From Acanthosoma haemorrhoidale (Eukaryota > Arthropoda > Insecta > Hemiptera > Acanthosomatidae): a stretch of DNA of 64,000 nucleotides. Position 1 is the stretch's first letter; each line of letters begins with the position of its first letter. The stretch spans positions 154,085,405 to 154,149,404 of the forward strand of contig OV884012.1 in the NCBI GenBank assembly GCA_930367205.1. The letters are read 5' to 3'. The translations under genes and the position numbers were made by a program. This document shows, in pieces, positions 12,701 to 29,730 of the stretch. Below the pieces are notes generated by a model. The model was not told where the DNA came from, made no database searches, and was given only the letters and a program-made list of their open reading frames with translations.

Positions 12701-13829
12701 AACTCATCCCAGGATTAACAACCTTCCCAACGCCTCCAGAAAAAAACAACAACATTCCGAAACAGTAATTTACATTACAGAGAAAAAAAAAAAGAAGCCA
12801 ATTTGGACTCATGCTAAATCTTCCTCAATTTTCACTCAATTAGGGCTTTTTAATTGCTTTCCTAAAATAAATCAATCGAACCACAAAACTTTTTATAAGA
12901 ATCAAATATGAATAAACAAACATAATATAAAATATTAAAGTGCTAACTTATGTAGCAGATGTTGCATAGTATGGTGATTCTGATATTGTCAATTCTCCAG
13001 TGTTCTTTGGAATTATGTTTGGAGCCACAAACCATAGGCAATATCCAAATCCTTCATTCCATAGCAACGGTTGAACTGAAACGACAAACCACAACGCAAA
13101 TCTACAATTTAATTTAGGAAACAAATTTTTTTTTCTTAGTCCGCAAAGAACATCTCAGATCATTTCGTATTGTCTTGGGCAGGCCCAGGACAGGCTAATA
13201 ACATATTAGTTTTAAGGCTTTTATATTCTTTGGTTATATCTATGCGATAATATTATAATGCTCAAGTAATTTTTTTTCTTGCATATTCATATAATCATTT
13301 AAAAAGCGTAACATATTAGACAAATGATTTGATGCTTACCGGGCGCCCATAAATATTAAGCACACAAATAAAAATTAAATTGCAAAAATGTTAGTCTTTG
13401 AAATTTTCTCCTCAACCAAGAGGAAAAATAAGAGCCTTAATTATAATACTTAATACATAATAAGTCCATTTGGAGACCACGACAGAGGAAATTGAATGGT
13501 TATGTTAAGCTTGAAAACTCTAGTCTAAAAGAATATCTGACCACAGCACAGCACGAATTACAATGACTGATGCAATTTAATTTACAAGATAATTTCGTAC
13601 GTGACCGTAGTGTTAGTTACGTGTCTTTGTCAAACCGACAAGGGTTTTTTTTCGTAACCATTTTTCGGTTAAGATTTCCGCATGAGCGGCTGCCGAAACC
13701 GCATAATGATCACTTTTGGAGGTTAACAATCAGCTGTCATGTGATGACATATTTGCCATTCTGTGAAAAATTGAATTTTTAGCCCGGTACTAGGCTGAAT
13801 ATTTTCCCTTTGCGAATATAATGTATAAT
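9773..13829. other. No gene found outside the GC block
   Basis: AT-rich, with the GC/CpG block at 12170-12680. The open frames at 11036-11302 (minus) and 11725-11995 (both strands) show no domain. Confidence 0.55.
12170..12680. other. GC- and CpG-rich block
   Basis: This block is sharply GC-rich against its flanks, with many CG dinucleotides, the cluster GGCCGGCCGCCGCGAAGG at about 12304, and a run of nine G at about 12609. Overlapping open frames occur on both strands (135 codons minus, 98 codons plus), as expected from composition. None shows a recognisable domain. It could be a regulatory island, an unrecognised UTR exon or an old GC-rich repeat. Confidence 0.3.
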
Positions 13830-14392
13830 TCCTTTATTGTGCTAAAATTACGATCTGCCTTGCTAGGCAATAAGTAACTAAGATACTATCATTCATACCA
13901 TATTTACAATTCATCATTCACTCGCTCATTCATACAATATTTACAGACAACCCAGAGGCCTCTCAAGTCCACATGCGAAGAGAAAGCGGAGTCTTGGGAA
14001 GTCCCCCACGCTCCTCCGTCAGCCGCGTCACCGAATACTAGCCAGTGGAGACTGACCAAGAGCGCGAGAGCCACAGACGCTCAGGACAGGATTGGAGAAA
14101 CTGGCTATTGCCAGGACTCCCACTGTCTCGCGTTTATAGCAGGTCACGAGGCCACTGCCGTTTCAGTCTCCGAGGAGGATTATAGGGATGAGTGGCGCAG
14201 TGCAATGACTGTGCTACAGGATTAGGGTGGTTACTGTGGAATTCCATAAACTTGGAAGGGATGAATTCTAGAATGTAGGGTATATTAAGATCATTATGAA
14301 GGGTTTTGTTGCTGACTTAATAAGGGGCATTTACTATTGTTCTCAGGACTTTTGATTGAAAGGATTGGATACGCTTGATGCTTGACTTTTGC
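13830..14392 (-). mobile_element. Family A LINE fragment
   Basis: The copy includes the 3' hairpin (CTGCCTTGCTAGGCAATAAG on the plus strand), the whole UTR and the RT C-terminus with its stop at 14136-14134. It ends upstream at the codons for G-T-A-K-K-S, where it meets unrelated sequence. Its tail lies at about 13830 and contains a TTTATTGTG form of the polyadenylation signal. Confidence 0.87.
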
Positions 14393-16185
14393 GAATAAAT
14401 GTTGGAAACGTCATGACTTTTTTTTTTCTTTTGTAATTTATGTTGGCATTTCGCTCGTAAGGAGCCTATGACAGAACTGGTTGGTCAGAAGCGGCGCTAA
14501 AAAAGAGAACGGTACGCGGGAGTCCCTACCTAACTAATACATTTAGAAATAGAACCTGATAAATAAAAAAAAAAAATAAAAAAAAGTGGGTTAAGTACAG
14601 TTTATTAATTAGCCTGTAATAGCCGAGATTAGGTTGCTTAAGTATGCACGCTTGTTGGGAAACTGCATATCAGCCATCTAGGCACGGAGGCAGATTTGCC
14701 GCCGCTAGCTTTGGTATTTATAATATAAAAATAAAAAAATAAAATAAAAGAAAATAAACGAGGCCTTCGAATTCTTGAGAGATAGCTCTCGTGTCGTGGC
14801 TCATATTATCAAGTGCCAATGTCATAGGAGAATGAAAGCCCATTGCCTCAAACTTAATTATCTCAAGAGAATTCATAATGGCCCTTTTATTTCCCTCCTT
14901 AGCATTCCGCTTATAAATCATATTTTATATCTTATTATATGTTCATTTCCATGCCTATGGTATTATAAAACAACTTTTTTAAATACTTTTTTTTCCATCA
15001 AATCTCAAAGTCAAACAGCTCACTCACTATGCATTTTTTGAAGATTTTTTTTTAACGGTTTTGTAACAGTCAGTCAGTTACATGATCTAGACGGGAGTGA
15101 TAAAAAATGTCATCATTAGTGCTAATTAACTTGGAACCCGTTTTACAGATCATAAGTTAAATAAAAAAAAACCCGTAACGAAATATGTAACATCATATAG
15201 TAATAACATATCCATAAAACAGGTATTTAATCTGCATAACTTGAATTCTATATACCAAATTTCACATTCCTGTGTTTAACTCTTTAGATTATTTCTTTGA
15301 ATGCCTCTTTTACATAATTGCAAAAAAATATAGAATTTTTGGTTGAGAAATTATTGGTATATTTAATTTCTCTTAATTATTTTTCATATCGTCAAATGGA
15401 ACTTCAATTCGAAAAAACTGGCCAGTTCAAACAGAGATATTCTCTCGATGCTTTAGTATGTTGATATTTGAACAATTTATCCTCTTAATTTCGCAGTGAC
15501 ACGTCTCAATTTTCGAAGAACTTTCGCTCAATCTGACTCGATTCTCGCATTTAATTATCATCCTGTAATCTGAGAGGTATCCTACGGTATTAAAATTTCT
15601 ATGATAATTATGCGGTAATATGCGACTTGCATACCACTCCTTAGCTGCGATCCACACAGGCTGAGTCATCGGGATCTGGTCCAATAATAGGATCTCTACC
15701 GCCTGATCCGTCTCTCGTTGAGTCTGACCGCGCGTTTCATGCCAAACGTTTTAACGAGGACATTAGTAAAGTATATAAATATTAATGGCCAAAGGCATAA
15801 TCTTTATATATAACTTATTTATAAACATTCCAGTGATCCAGTTATTCCACAGCTTTCAAGATTTAGATGGTTGTGTAGGGCTCATTGTAATATTTGTATG
15901 TGTGCATAATGACAAGATATAGAATGTAACATATGGAAGAATTAGGTAATGGTTATGTGATGTGAGAATGGTCACCATTTATCTCTGCAACTCAAATTCA
16001 TATTTGAGAAGGTTAGGATCTAATGATGAGAGAGATGTATTCTGAAGATTACTGAGTACCCAGCACATGATCTAGTTGAGGCGTCATATTAAGAAAGGTT
16101 TAGATTAATTGTATTCCCTGATTATGAATCGATAGCTCCGTATTAGCCCAGTCAAGGACTCCATGCACATAGCCCAATATATAGA
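14393..16185. other. No gene found
   Basis: AT-rich with T and A homopolymers near 14575 and 15048. A patch near 15480-15730 is somewhat GC-richer and open on the minus strand for 85 codons, without a recognisable domain. Confidence 0.55.
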
Positions 16186-16711
16186 GTGGCCGTCGAAAAT
16201 TGAAACATCACCTGACTGACAATATCCAGAATGGGATCATGCGAAAAGTGGTCCGACATACCTCTCTCGAGAGGTTGAAGAACGCTGACCTGCACCCGTT
16301 GCATGATGTGCCGTCGGTGGGTGAGTTCATCCGCCGGAGACACATTAAGTTTTTCGACTCGTTGCAGCACCTGACGAACCCAGTGCTTAACACTATGAGC
16401 CCACCACCCCTCCCGCATCGATGGCAACAGACTGTCGGGGAAAAATTAGGTTAAGAATTAGTATGTAAGTTAGTTTTAAGGTTGATCAAAAAGGTGAGCA
16501 CCATCACCTGTATTAGTCAGTTTAGTCCAGTCACGTATAATGTATATCATTATACTTGTTTATTCCATTATATAATTTTTACAAAATAACGAAACATGTA
16601 TATAATGCAGCGATGCTACAGGAAATACAAGAATGATTTGTAAATGGATTCGCCTGAGGATCTATAATTATCTGTAAATTTAAAGGGGCTATGAAAGAAA
16701 AAAAAAATATA
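16186..16711 (+). mobile_element. Family B LINE, 3' end with coding remnant, shortest UTR
   Basis: The fragment carries the longest coding remnant of the family followed by a UTR that lacks both the GC-rich centre and the GGTACTCC segment: ATTATATAATTTTTACAAAA joins straight to TAACGAAACATGTATATAAT. It ends GGGGCTATGAAAG with a run of A. Confidence 0.87.
16200..16454 (+). pseudogene. C-terminal remnant of family B LINE ORF2
   Basis: The open frame has no ATG. It contains SLERLKNADLHPLHDVPSVG, then EFIRRRHIKFFDSLQHLTNP and PPPLPHRWQQTVGEKLG before the stop. The pattern R-R-x-H-x-K-F-x-D-S-L-x-x-H-x-N-P matches the extreme C-terminus typical of Jockey-type LINE polyproteins, which ends in a short basic segment and an N-P motif. 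The same codons recur in frame in the copies at 3.6, 54.6 and 58.3 kb. The upstream frame closes at 16182. Confidence 0.7.
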
Positions 16712-16799
16712 AATATGCGGATTAATCCTCTCCTCTTTCCAGCTGACGTCCTTTTGATTCCCAAATCCAAACATTTGAATGAGTGACTTTTGCCAGAAT

Positions 16800-17270
16800 A
16801 TTGAACTTGGATTATCAGTGAGAGGCGACTCCGTCACCCTCCAACAAGACCCTTAGCTCCAGCCGACCCCCTGAGTAGTGATTTCCCGGCGACCAGCTGG
16901 ACCGTAGATCATTAGAGACAAAAGCGACTCCCAGGATGTAGCAGGCAGATGGAGATAAGGAGTAAAAAAGTCCGAGAGAAGGCGAGTCATGGTCTATCGG
17001 CGACTTTGTGACAGACTTGTGTGTTGACATGGTGCCGTGACCCTGATCGTTGGCCCAAGACTCTCCTTGCACCATTACACCCAGTCCCGCACCGCTGGTC
17101 TCCTCCGTTTCTAATTGAAAAATCACTAAGTTCTCTTCTGTTTCTCACCTGCCTCCTCTCCTTCACCTGGGCCATCTGCTGACATTAGACTGCAACAAGT
17201 CCTCCGCGGCGTTCCTTTGTCACCGCTGCAGGTGATCTGTAGTCACTCGGGCGTGGTGAACAGTGCACCC
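16800..17270. other. GC-richer block with open frames, no identified gene
   Basis: Moderate GC and several short open frames on the minus strand (62-103 codons) without recognisable domains. An E-box-like CAGGTG lies at about 17230. It follows the family B LINE at 16186-16711 and is not part of that family in other copies. Confidence 0.25.
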
Positions 17271-20200
17271 GAGGATCATTTTTCGCTTGATTCAACATTT
17301 CACGCTTTTGTTTTTCCTTTGAGCTCCTTATAGAGCACCGAGGGGTTGTATCGTGTTGCGGTGGGTGACACTCGATGGAACGTGCCCTCCTTTATGTAGC
17401 ATATCCATACAACGACACTCAAGTGCGTTACTCGGGCATTGAATGACTCCAAAGATACTTGTCTATCAGGACAGGAAGAGGCATATTGGTAAAACTCATC
17501 ATCCTAACAATAATAGAACATGTTCATCAGGAGATATTTTATAGCTATACCGTGATGATATCACACAGAACATTTAAGAAATCTCATCCACTTTAAGACT
17601 AATCAACGAATTGGCCGATTACGCCGTTTCAGGATGCATTTAATATATGGCATTAAAACAACATTTGACGTAGGTGACAGTCCGGGAATTCCCAAGGGAA
17701 AGTATCGCTATCTGAGATAATTGGACACTGAAGAACGTACTACAATGAAACTAGTGTCAATCGATGATAGGATGAAAGTTAAGTGTTCAGTCGACTGCCA
17801 AGCCTAAAGGTGGAGGTTCTACTTCTCAACATATTCGCGGTAAGCACTTGCCTGTGTTGACAAGTACATAATGATGATGGCGTTTTAAACAATTTCCAAG
17901 TCACATCCTAGAATTGTACAGGAATCATTAAAAACAAATATATTACGATATGTTTATGATTTGAAGCACTTAAGTACTTAAGAAGCACACATCTGTGCTA
18001 GACTAGGACGAAAAGCATAATGACATGATAACAATCATTCATAAAACGAATGAATGGAATGGAATTTTGGGAGGGAGATCACTCAATCAATGCCAAGGTC
18101 CAATGATTGCAATACTCTCATAAATTATTGACATTCAATAAAAATGTCAATGCCTTTACGAAAAGCACTGTGGGTCTTTACTACCTTATTTCCTGATGCA
18201 ATCTTTGGAAATAAAGTTTGTTTATACAACTGCATAGTGCTGCTTAACTTTTATTTTATTTTCATTGGTACACAGTTCATTGACACGAGCCTTGGATTAC
18301 TGTAGTAACACCGACCAAAATACAAATCTTCAAAGGCTATATGCCGGCTTTGCTTGACCCAACCCTTGGACTGATAAAACAAAAATATTGTGAAACGGTT
18401 TGTTGATGTTACGTGGCTGGGAGCGAGATGCGATCAGTATGCCCGGGATAGGAGAAAGTGATCTCCGAACAGCCGGTTCTGGGAGTGTCGGCCACACATT
18501 GTGCGCAATAGCCTGCGCACTACAACACACTTTTAAGTGCTATTAATTTATATTTTATCGCGCATTCGAGTATTGTGTATTATCCTCACTATAGGCTGAT
18601 GGGGTTTTTGATTGTGTGCCGTCATTAGAAAAATGTTTTTTTGAGGTCACTGGTTAATTCACGGCAGTGCCATTTTGTTTGTAGGTCCGGGCATAATGTA
18701 TTAGCGTAATATCTTTTGAACGATTTCGCAACCGGGACGTACAAGATGACTGTGTATATCATTCCACGCAAGATATAAGTCATCACGCATTCATTTGTGC
18801 CCTGCCCAGAAGTATAATCCTAAATTAAATAAAAAACTTGATTTATGTCGAAGTCAAATTTATGTCAACATTTTGAAACAAAATCTTTTAACGTAAGTAA
18901 TATTAATTTATATTACAAATTCTCACGACTTAAACTAGGCGCGAAATAAAAACGAATTAGCTCAATAGTTCAAAATTTGAAGTCTCATGGATGCATAAAT
19001 ATTCACAGATTATTGTATGTATGTGTGTATAATATGCAATAAAGCTGCTATATATGTATAATATAAGTATTGTTACACAATTGAGAATACCGATCACGCA
19101 CTCGAATGCTATCAGTTCGAAACATTTCAAGAATGCACCTAATAATACCTGCCTGCTTGAGAGAAAAAGAACGAAGCCAACCTCACGCGTGTTGTGGCAC
19201 ATGATGAATATGTAATAGATATAGGTCCAACATTGATTAAAACAAGAATGTTTAATTCGAATAAACTAAATCTGATTTAAAAACCAATATATTTGCATTA
19301 AAGAAAAAAAAACCGTACATTCCAAAATCCTTGGAGAGGTATTAGGTATTTAGCTATGATCGGTTTTGAAATTATTTTATTACAATTTAAAGTTCTAGAT
19401 AAAGGAGTCAAAACACTCTACTTTTAGTGTGAATTTTATGGACTTATCTCGTCAAATTTTAATTTATGTGCAGTTCTTTTCATTCTAATATCCAAGCATT
19501 CTATGAACTTGCTTCGGAAGCATCTGGAAAGATTGAGGCTGGCAATATAATTTTAGGGTTTAAGGAAAAAGCCATATGACACAGTCACCAGTTGAGAACC
19601 TGCATCTACTGTTAGGGGAAGATGTCACACAAGTGTAGACGATGTGACTTGGAGACAAGACTACACACTGACACTAGTGTGAGTCAGTAGAAATAATTGT
19701 AACAAGGCCGCAGGACACCTCCCAGTAAAGGATTACGTCACCCATCTTCCCGTCTGCGCTGGCTCTCACGTCTGGCAGTAGCCCCGCGAGTGGAGTCGTG
19801 GATCGCCTACCTACAATGCTTCTAGAAAAGTTACAATTAACAGCTGAGAACTGAGGTGTATGATAGCTGCAAAGAAATACGCCATTGGAAACATTGTCTG
19901 TAATGTTTAAGCGGCGAAGTGTTAATATAGACAATCAGTGATTATATCCGGGTCTTCTATCCGGAACACCCTTGATTCATGTCTTCTTTTTCCTTTTCTT
20001 GATCCCGTCTTATTTACAAGTCGCTTTCACGTCCTGTTTCTCAGACTTTTTCATCACAAATCTGCTCCAAGAGTTCATCTCGACATTGGCATTTTGCAAG
20101 ATGACACTTTAACAACAATCTATGAAGTTCCCTTAAGACAAAAGACAAAAGTAGTTGTAGTTTTCGATTGAAAATAAATTGAATTTTAAAACTGTAAAAG

Positions 20201-20435
20201 TCGCCCCTTTGATACCTTTCGAGCATATTTCTTGACTTTAAGCAATGTTCAATTACAAAAATGGTTTGAAAAATAAAATACCAAACTTATGCTGTGTTTC
20301 CTTTGACTCTATCTCCACACTGATTCCTGGCAATGTACTTCATTTTCAAAATTTAAGCTAATATTAAATTAGTCCTGTCCACTAGTTTTCTCTTCCTGTA
20401 TGCAAGACAACGAACACACACACAAAGCTAAAACG
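17271..20435. other. No gene found
   Basis: Mixed AT-rich sequence. TGAATGGAATGGAATTTTGG near 18050 holds two TEAD-like GGAATG sites. A moderately GC-rich patch lies at 19640-19830. No credible coding frame was seen. Confidence 0.55.
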
Positions 20436-20982
20436 ACAAGAACTATACAGACACTTTGGACAACTGTACAGACTACTTCAAAGACATCCCATCTCTCTAA
20501 AGAAAATAAATTACTAATTTACAAAGTTATACTTAAGTCAATTTGGATACACGGAATAGGGCTATAGGGGACAGCAATTAAGTCGAACATCAAGCATATT
20601 CCATCCTTTCAATGAAAAGCCCTAAAAACAATAGTAAATACCCCTTATTACGTCAGAAACAACACCCTTCATAACGGCAATGGAATCATGGCAATGTCCA
20701 GTTTCTCCAATCATCTGAGCGTGTGTGACTCTCGCGTCTGTGGCCTCCACTCGCCTGTATCCACTGACGCGGGTGACGAAGGAGCGCGGAGGACTGCCCA
20801 AGACTCCTCTTTCGCATGCGTGGGAGGTGACAACCATGTGGATTTGGGCGGTCTCTGAGCTGTTTGGAAATACTGTATGAATAAGCGAGTGAATTGTAAA
20901 TATGTGCTGAATGAGAATATTTATCACAATTACTTATTGCCCAATAAGGCAGGTTGTAATTTTATGACAATAAAGATTTGAT
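20436..20982 (+). mobile_element. Family A LINE fragment with internal deletion
   Basis: It starts at ACAAGAACT, as the 4792 copy does, and encodes the same RT segment up to about 20676. There about 185 bp (the end of the RT ORF and start of the UTR) is missing, and the sequence jumps to GGCAATGTCCAG. The 3' UTR then continues to AATAAAG and a short A-rich tail. Open frames running antisense through the UTR (20622-20927) are not genes. Confidence 0.87.
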
Positions 20983-21189
20983 TTGTTAAAAAAAATGTAT
21001 TTGGTAGGATAATCTGCTCAGAATTCATACTTGGGAAAACTGTGCAGGACTTCAGGCCCTGCTAGTATATTTTTTCTTTGGTTAATTATTATTAATAATT
21101 GTGGGGTCTAGAACACACAAAAATATTGACAATGAGGCTGCTGATCCTTCGGTCTCCTTATTTCTTTGCATTATCTTGATTTCAACAGT

Positions 21190-21730
21190 TTGTGAGATTT
21201 GTCATCTGTGCGCTGTGCAAGTCCCAAAGCGGTCGATCCTATCATTACAGCAAATGGCGGTGAAATGATTCATCGACAGTTGAACGATACTCCAAGGGCG
21301 ACCCAGCCCAGAGAAAGTGAATCCTCCGTCGATTACCATAGTCGCCCCGACGGCGTCCTTCCTTCGCCCGAAGACCGTGGTGCCGAGGCATAAATCTATA
21401 AAGAGTGGACCGAAGGTAATTATAACCCGTGGGCTATGGAAGAGGTTCCCATGAAGAAGAATACATTAGACGGAGCGACGGATATGCAAACGAGGCCGGT
21501 GACACATGCCGTTCGCTCGGAGGTGTAAGCCCACACAGGCTCTCCTCCTGTCCCCTTTTGTACTTTCGTCTCTTTCTTCTTCTTCGGCTACTCTCTGCTC
21601 TTCTGTTCGCCAGGATACCCGCTCCTTCATCACCTCGAGTTCCTCGCTACTCCTGTTCGCGGGTGTGGTCCTTTACGGCACCCTTATCACCGGGCGTTCT
21701 TTGCGCGGTCAATGCCTTCCGCTGTAAATC
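21190..21730. promoter_or_regulatory. Candidate conserved regulatory block
   Basis: A ~540-bp GC-richer segment is rich in CG dinucleotides and homeodomain- or Hox-like cores (GCATAAATC, GTAATTATAAC). Its right part is pyrimidine-rich (TCTTTCTTCTTCTTCGG). Short open frames are unremarkable. The regulatory role is inferred from composition contrast alone. Confidence 0.2.
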
Positions 21731-22954
21731 AAACACCACGGAACTTTTTTTGTATTTTTTAACTCAAATATAAACTTGTATTTTTTTAAAATATACAAAC
21801 TTCTCAAATTATCTTGGAATAAGTTTCTATATATTTTTTATTTATTAATCTTGATTTATCGTATCTACGACATATTCTATTTAAATCGGTACAGACTAAT
21901 TAGTCCAAGTGTGTTCAGGGTGTTTTAGTAAAATATGACGTCCTGGCAGGTTGTCTGTCGATAGCAGTTTGTAATTTACGGCAATCAGATTTTACAGCAA
22001 TGGTGGGTTATCGCACTCCTAGTCACTTGGTCGGTTGAGAAGGAGGTTCATGCGGGTCAGGCTAGAAAACGTGAAATCACATTTTCAATCTTAGAAATTA
22101 TTTTGTTGTTTTCTTAATAGATTAGGTACCGAATCGGCTCACGTTGAATTGTACTTGCCATCTTTACATCTCGAGCTAGAATCTATTCAATACTGTAGAA
22201 AACCTATTATTTTATCACACGATCTACAATAACATGTAAAATATTTTGATGGTCACTAAGCCCTGTAAACGCTACGATTTTAAGCAGCTACCAGCATTTG
22301 TCTCGATCAAGCCATCAAGCGCTCAGTGCAAGAAAACGACTGGATTTAAGAGCAGGGGGGGGGCTAGGGAGGTCGTCGCCTGTATTTAAAGCCGAGATGA
22401 AGACGACGAGAGGGGATCTAGCAGAAAAAGAAGATTAGTTGAGGCCGAGGCAGAGAGAAGAGATTAAAGCACTAATGCCGGAGTGTGCAAAGGAGCGGGA
22501 GGATTTACCATATGAGGAAGCAGAATGTCATAATCAGAGGATGAAGGGACCACCAGCTCTGTCCGCGGAGGAGACCGAAGATGGTCTAACGGTCTCCAGG
22601 CCCTTCCCGGTTTGAGGATAACTGCAAGTCCGCTAATGAGTCGAGAAGTACAAAGTAGAGCACTGTGCCAGAACCGATATTGCAAAAAAAGAATCCAATT
22701 GAGAAAAAAGATGCTGAAAACGAAACAGTTAGGACAACTAACCTCTATTTCCGAAATGATGGCTATCAGTAACGATTATTCAAAAAACAACAATTTTAAA
22801 TAGCTAAGTTTTTTTTTGGGGGGGGGGGAGGCGTTTAGTTCCCAAACAAATGTATACAACTCCTACGTATTGACCCAAACAAAGACATATTGGTCGGTAT
22901 TATATTTTCGGACAAATGTAGCCCGAATATATATGTTTACTCAAAATTATTCAA

Positions 22955-22997
22955 AATTGCCAGGGTCGGGGCTCTACCAGCCGAGCTGTACTGTATG
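22955..22997 (-). ncRNA. tRNA-like box A remnant (possible SINE head or tRNA pseudogene)
   Basis: On the minus strand the sequence reads CAGCTCGGCTGGTAGAGCCC (22991-22972 approximately), which matches a tRNA D-arm with internal promoter box A (TAGCTCAGTTGGTAGAGC). No anticodon arm, box B or acceptor stem can be matched downstream, so it is not a functional tRNA. A degraded tRNA-derived SINE is plausible. Confidence 0.3.
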
Positions 22998-23961
22998 AAC
23001 GAACCTTACCAATATTGCAATGTATAAGAGCTAATTTGTCTGATGTATTAATATTCAGTTTCATTTCACGATCATTGTTCTAAATAATTTATTAAATTTT
23101 ATTTATGTCCGAATAATTTTTGTGATATAAACAAGACCGGCTTAGGTGCTCAAGATTCAGCTTGATTTAGGCAAAAAGAGAACTTAAACTCTAGGCCTCT
23201 AATTGAATTTTTTAAACTATATAATAAGTAAATAATATAAGTTCTTCTGATAAGTCACTTTTTAAGTCCTGCCCCTACTGGGCGAGACTTAAAACTAACA
23301 CACTCGAACATCGAGTCTAAATGTGTTATTAACGCTTCTTTATGCGCTGACGGGAGGGGGGGGGGTCCGGAGGAGCGCAGGGCCGACACAGGAACAAATC
23401 CCCTGAGATGTTGCCCTGAGCCGATAGGTCCTTGAACAGAACTCCCGTGAAGATAATATAGAGAAATACAACTGTGGTGGCTGGGCCTGTTGCGTGTGGT
23501 CCATTGTTCCAGCAGGTGTATGGTAACTGGCGCTATTAAAGTCTCCTTCACTTCTTCTTCCAAGTCCTAGCGCCTCTTCCAGCATTCCCAGCCTCGCTAT
23601 TTTATTATTATTACATCAATAATAATGACCTACAACTTGTACTAACTCCATTCACTTTCAGCTTTATGGTAATCCTAATCTACCATCTAGAGTGAAGGTC
23701 TCCATCTCGCTTAAAATACTTTTAAGTCCATCAAATTCAACTGAAATTTTTTCAACTTTGCAAAGTCAACCACTCAAATACTGGTCCTGTAATCCTAACT
23801 ACTCTCTCTCTCTCTAACAATCTCACCTAATGACTTCAAAACGTCTAACGAGGATTCAAATTAGATCAGGTCATGTTGAATAACAACTGTTGAATATATC
23901 CGTAATAAATTCTTCATATGCGGTCTTCAAGAGAGATTGAAATTATTATTATTATTGAAAC

Positions 23962-24477
23962 TTGGGCAAAAAGTAATTGAGATAAATGTTCTCATTCAGA
24001 CCATATTTACAATTCATCATTTATACAGAATTTAAAACTGAGGCCTCCTTAATCCACATTGTTGTCACCTCCCTCGCATGCGAAAGAGGAAGCCCCCCCC
24101 GCTCCTCAGTCAGCCGCGTCACCGGATACCAGCCAGTGGAGGGTGACAAAGAGCCACAGACGCTCAAGACATGATTGGAGAAACTGGCCATTGCCAGGAC
24201 TCCCTCTGTCACGCATTTACAGCAGGTCACGAGGCCACTGCCATGTCCGAGGAGAATTATAGGAGATTTATAGAATTATAGGAGAATTATAGAGAATTTA
24301 TATACCGAGTGGTGCAGTGCAATGACTGTGCTAGGGGATTAGGGTGGTTAGATAGGTTACTATGGAATTTCATGAACTTGTAAGGGGTGAATTTAAGAAT
24401 GTAAGGTATACTAAGATCGTTATGAAGGGGCATTTGCTATTGTTTTCAGGACTTTTGATTGAAAGGATTGGATACAG
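23962..24477 (-). mobile_element. Family A LINE fragment with a tandem expansion in the RT part
   Basis: The UTR is partly degraded, with a run of eight C near 24095. The RT stop is at 24219-24217. Between about 24248 and 24310 the coding part has expanded into imperfect repeats of GGAGAATTATAG / GAGAATTTATA, which destroys the frame. The fragment ends at the codons for R-I-Q-S-F. Confidence 0.83.
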
Positions 24478-28658
<4,181 letters not shown>

Positions 28659-29379
28659 CTTCTCCGACTCTTCTACTTTTTCTTCTTTTATTTCGTCCTT
28701 TGGGTTTTAGTGTTTGTTTTCGAGGCTCTTCATCCCGTTTCATTATCCACGCCTCGCCACCTCCTCCTCCTCCTACTCTTACTACAGCTTCCGTTTCCGG
28801 AAATAACAGTTTTCGATCTGTTTACAAGATCGTTAGATTAGCTTAAGCAATCGGTATAACTCCCATTCCCTCTCTCACCCATCTTGTATGCACCAGATTT
28901 ACAGGATGTGCACTATTCTAAGAATGGCTGTAGACCAAATAGTAATGAAATGTTATATTGACTTTTATTGTTTGTAGAAGCTCATATGCATACTGGGAAG
29001 ATCAACCACTCGTGCAGGACTCTGTTAGGGAGGTCCCTGATCCCGCAATATATTTTTCTTTAATAATTACAAATAGTTGTAGGATTTAAACCACAACAAA
29101 TATTGCAAACAGAAATATATTCATTCATGGGAAGTGACCTCAAAATGTTACTAAATGCCTTTTAGCCCAGGACAGTGGACCGATTACTACTTTACCCTAA
29201 AAAAAGCGGAGGAAAGTGGAAAAATCTCTATCCGTAGAAAGCAGAAATCCCTGGCAATTGGAGCGTATTTTCAACCGCATCACCTCCCAAGAGAAATACT
29301 ACTTTTTTTTTACAACTACCCTCTTTTCAGCTTCTCTTCTATTCTCTTGCGATTCTAATATCGACGCTCGACGATTAAG

Positions 29380-29730
29380 TTTGACATCGACGCGGGGAGT
29401 CAAACGCCTCGACGATGTCCTCAGGGCTAGAAGAAGATGGTCCCAGACCGCAGGGACTAATAGACTTGAGGGCCACTACTGAGGTGGCCAGACCGCAGAC
29501 TGGAAGATGGCGGACCGCTGGAAGATAAGGGAGGAATGCACTTACTGGAGCCCACACGCAGCAAATGCAATAAAATGTCAGCCGGGGCCCACTTCCGTTT
29601 ATCTCTCAATCAATTACCAAAAGGGATTCGTCCCAGATAAAAACTGGGGTGATTCTGCTCCGCGACGTTGTCCACACCCTCCTCCACAAGGCGGGGATTT
29701 ATTACCGCATTTATTTCCCGATTTTTCCCC
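29380..29730. other. GC-richer block, function unknown
   Basis: CG-rich text such as GACATCGACGCGGGGAGTCA and GAAGATGGCGGACCGCTGG; the latter contains AAGATGGCGG, a YY1/Pho-like core. Short open frames in several phases overlap, with none recognisable. Confidence 0.2.

Noticed and set aside
20622..20927. Recurrent antisense frame in family A UTRs (also at 23986, 42303 and 46526)
   Set aside because: Antisense to a LINE 3' UTR, with different starts and ends in each copy; no sign of selection on the protein.
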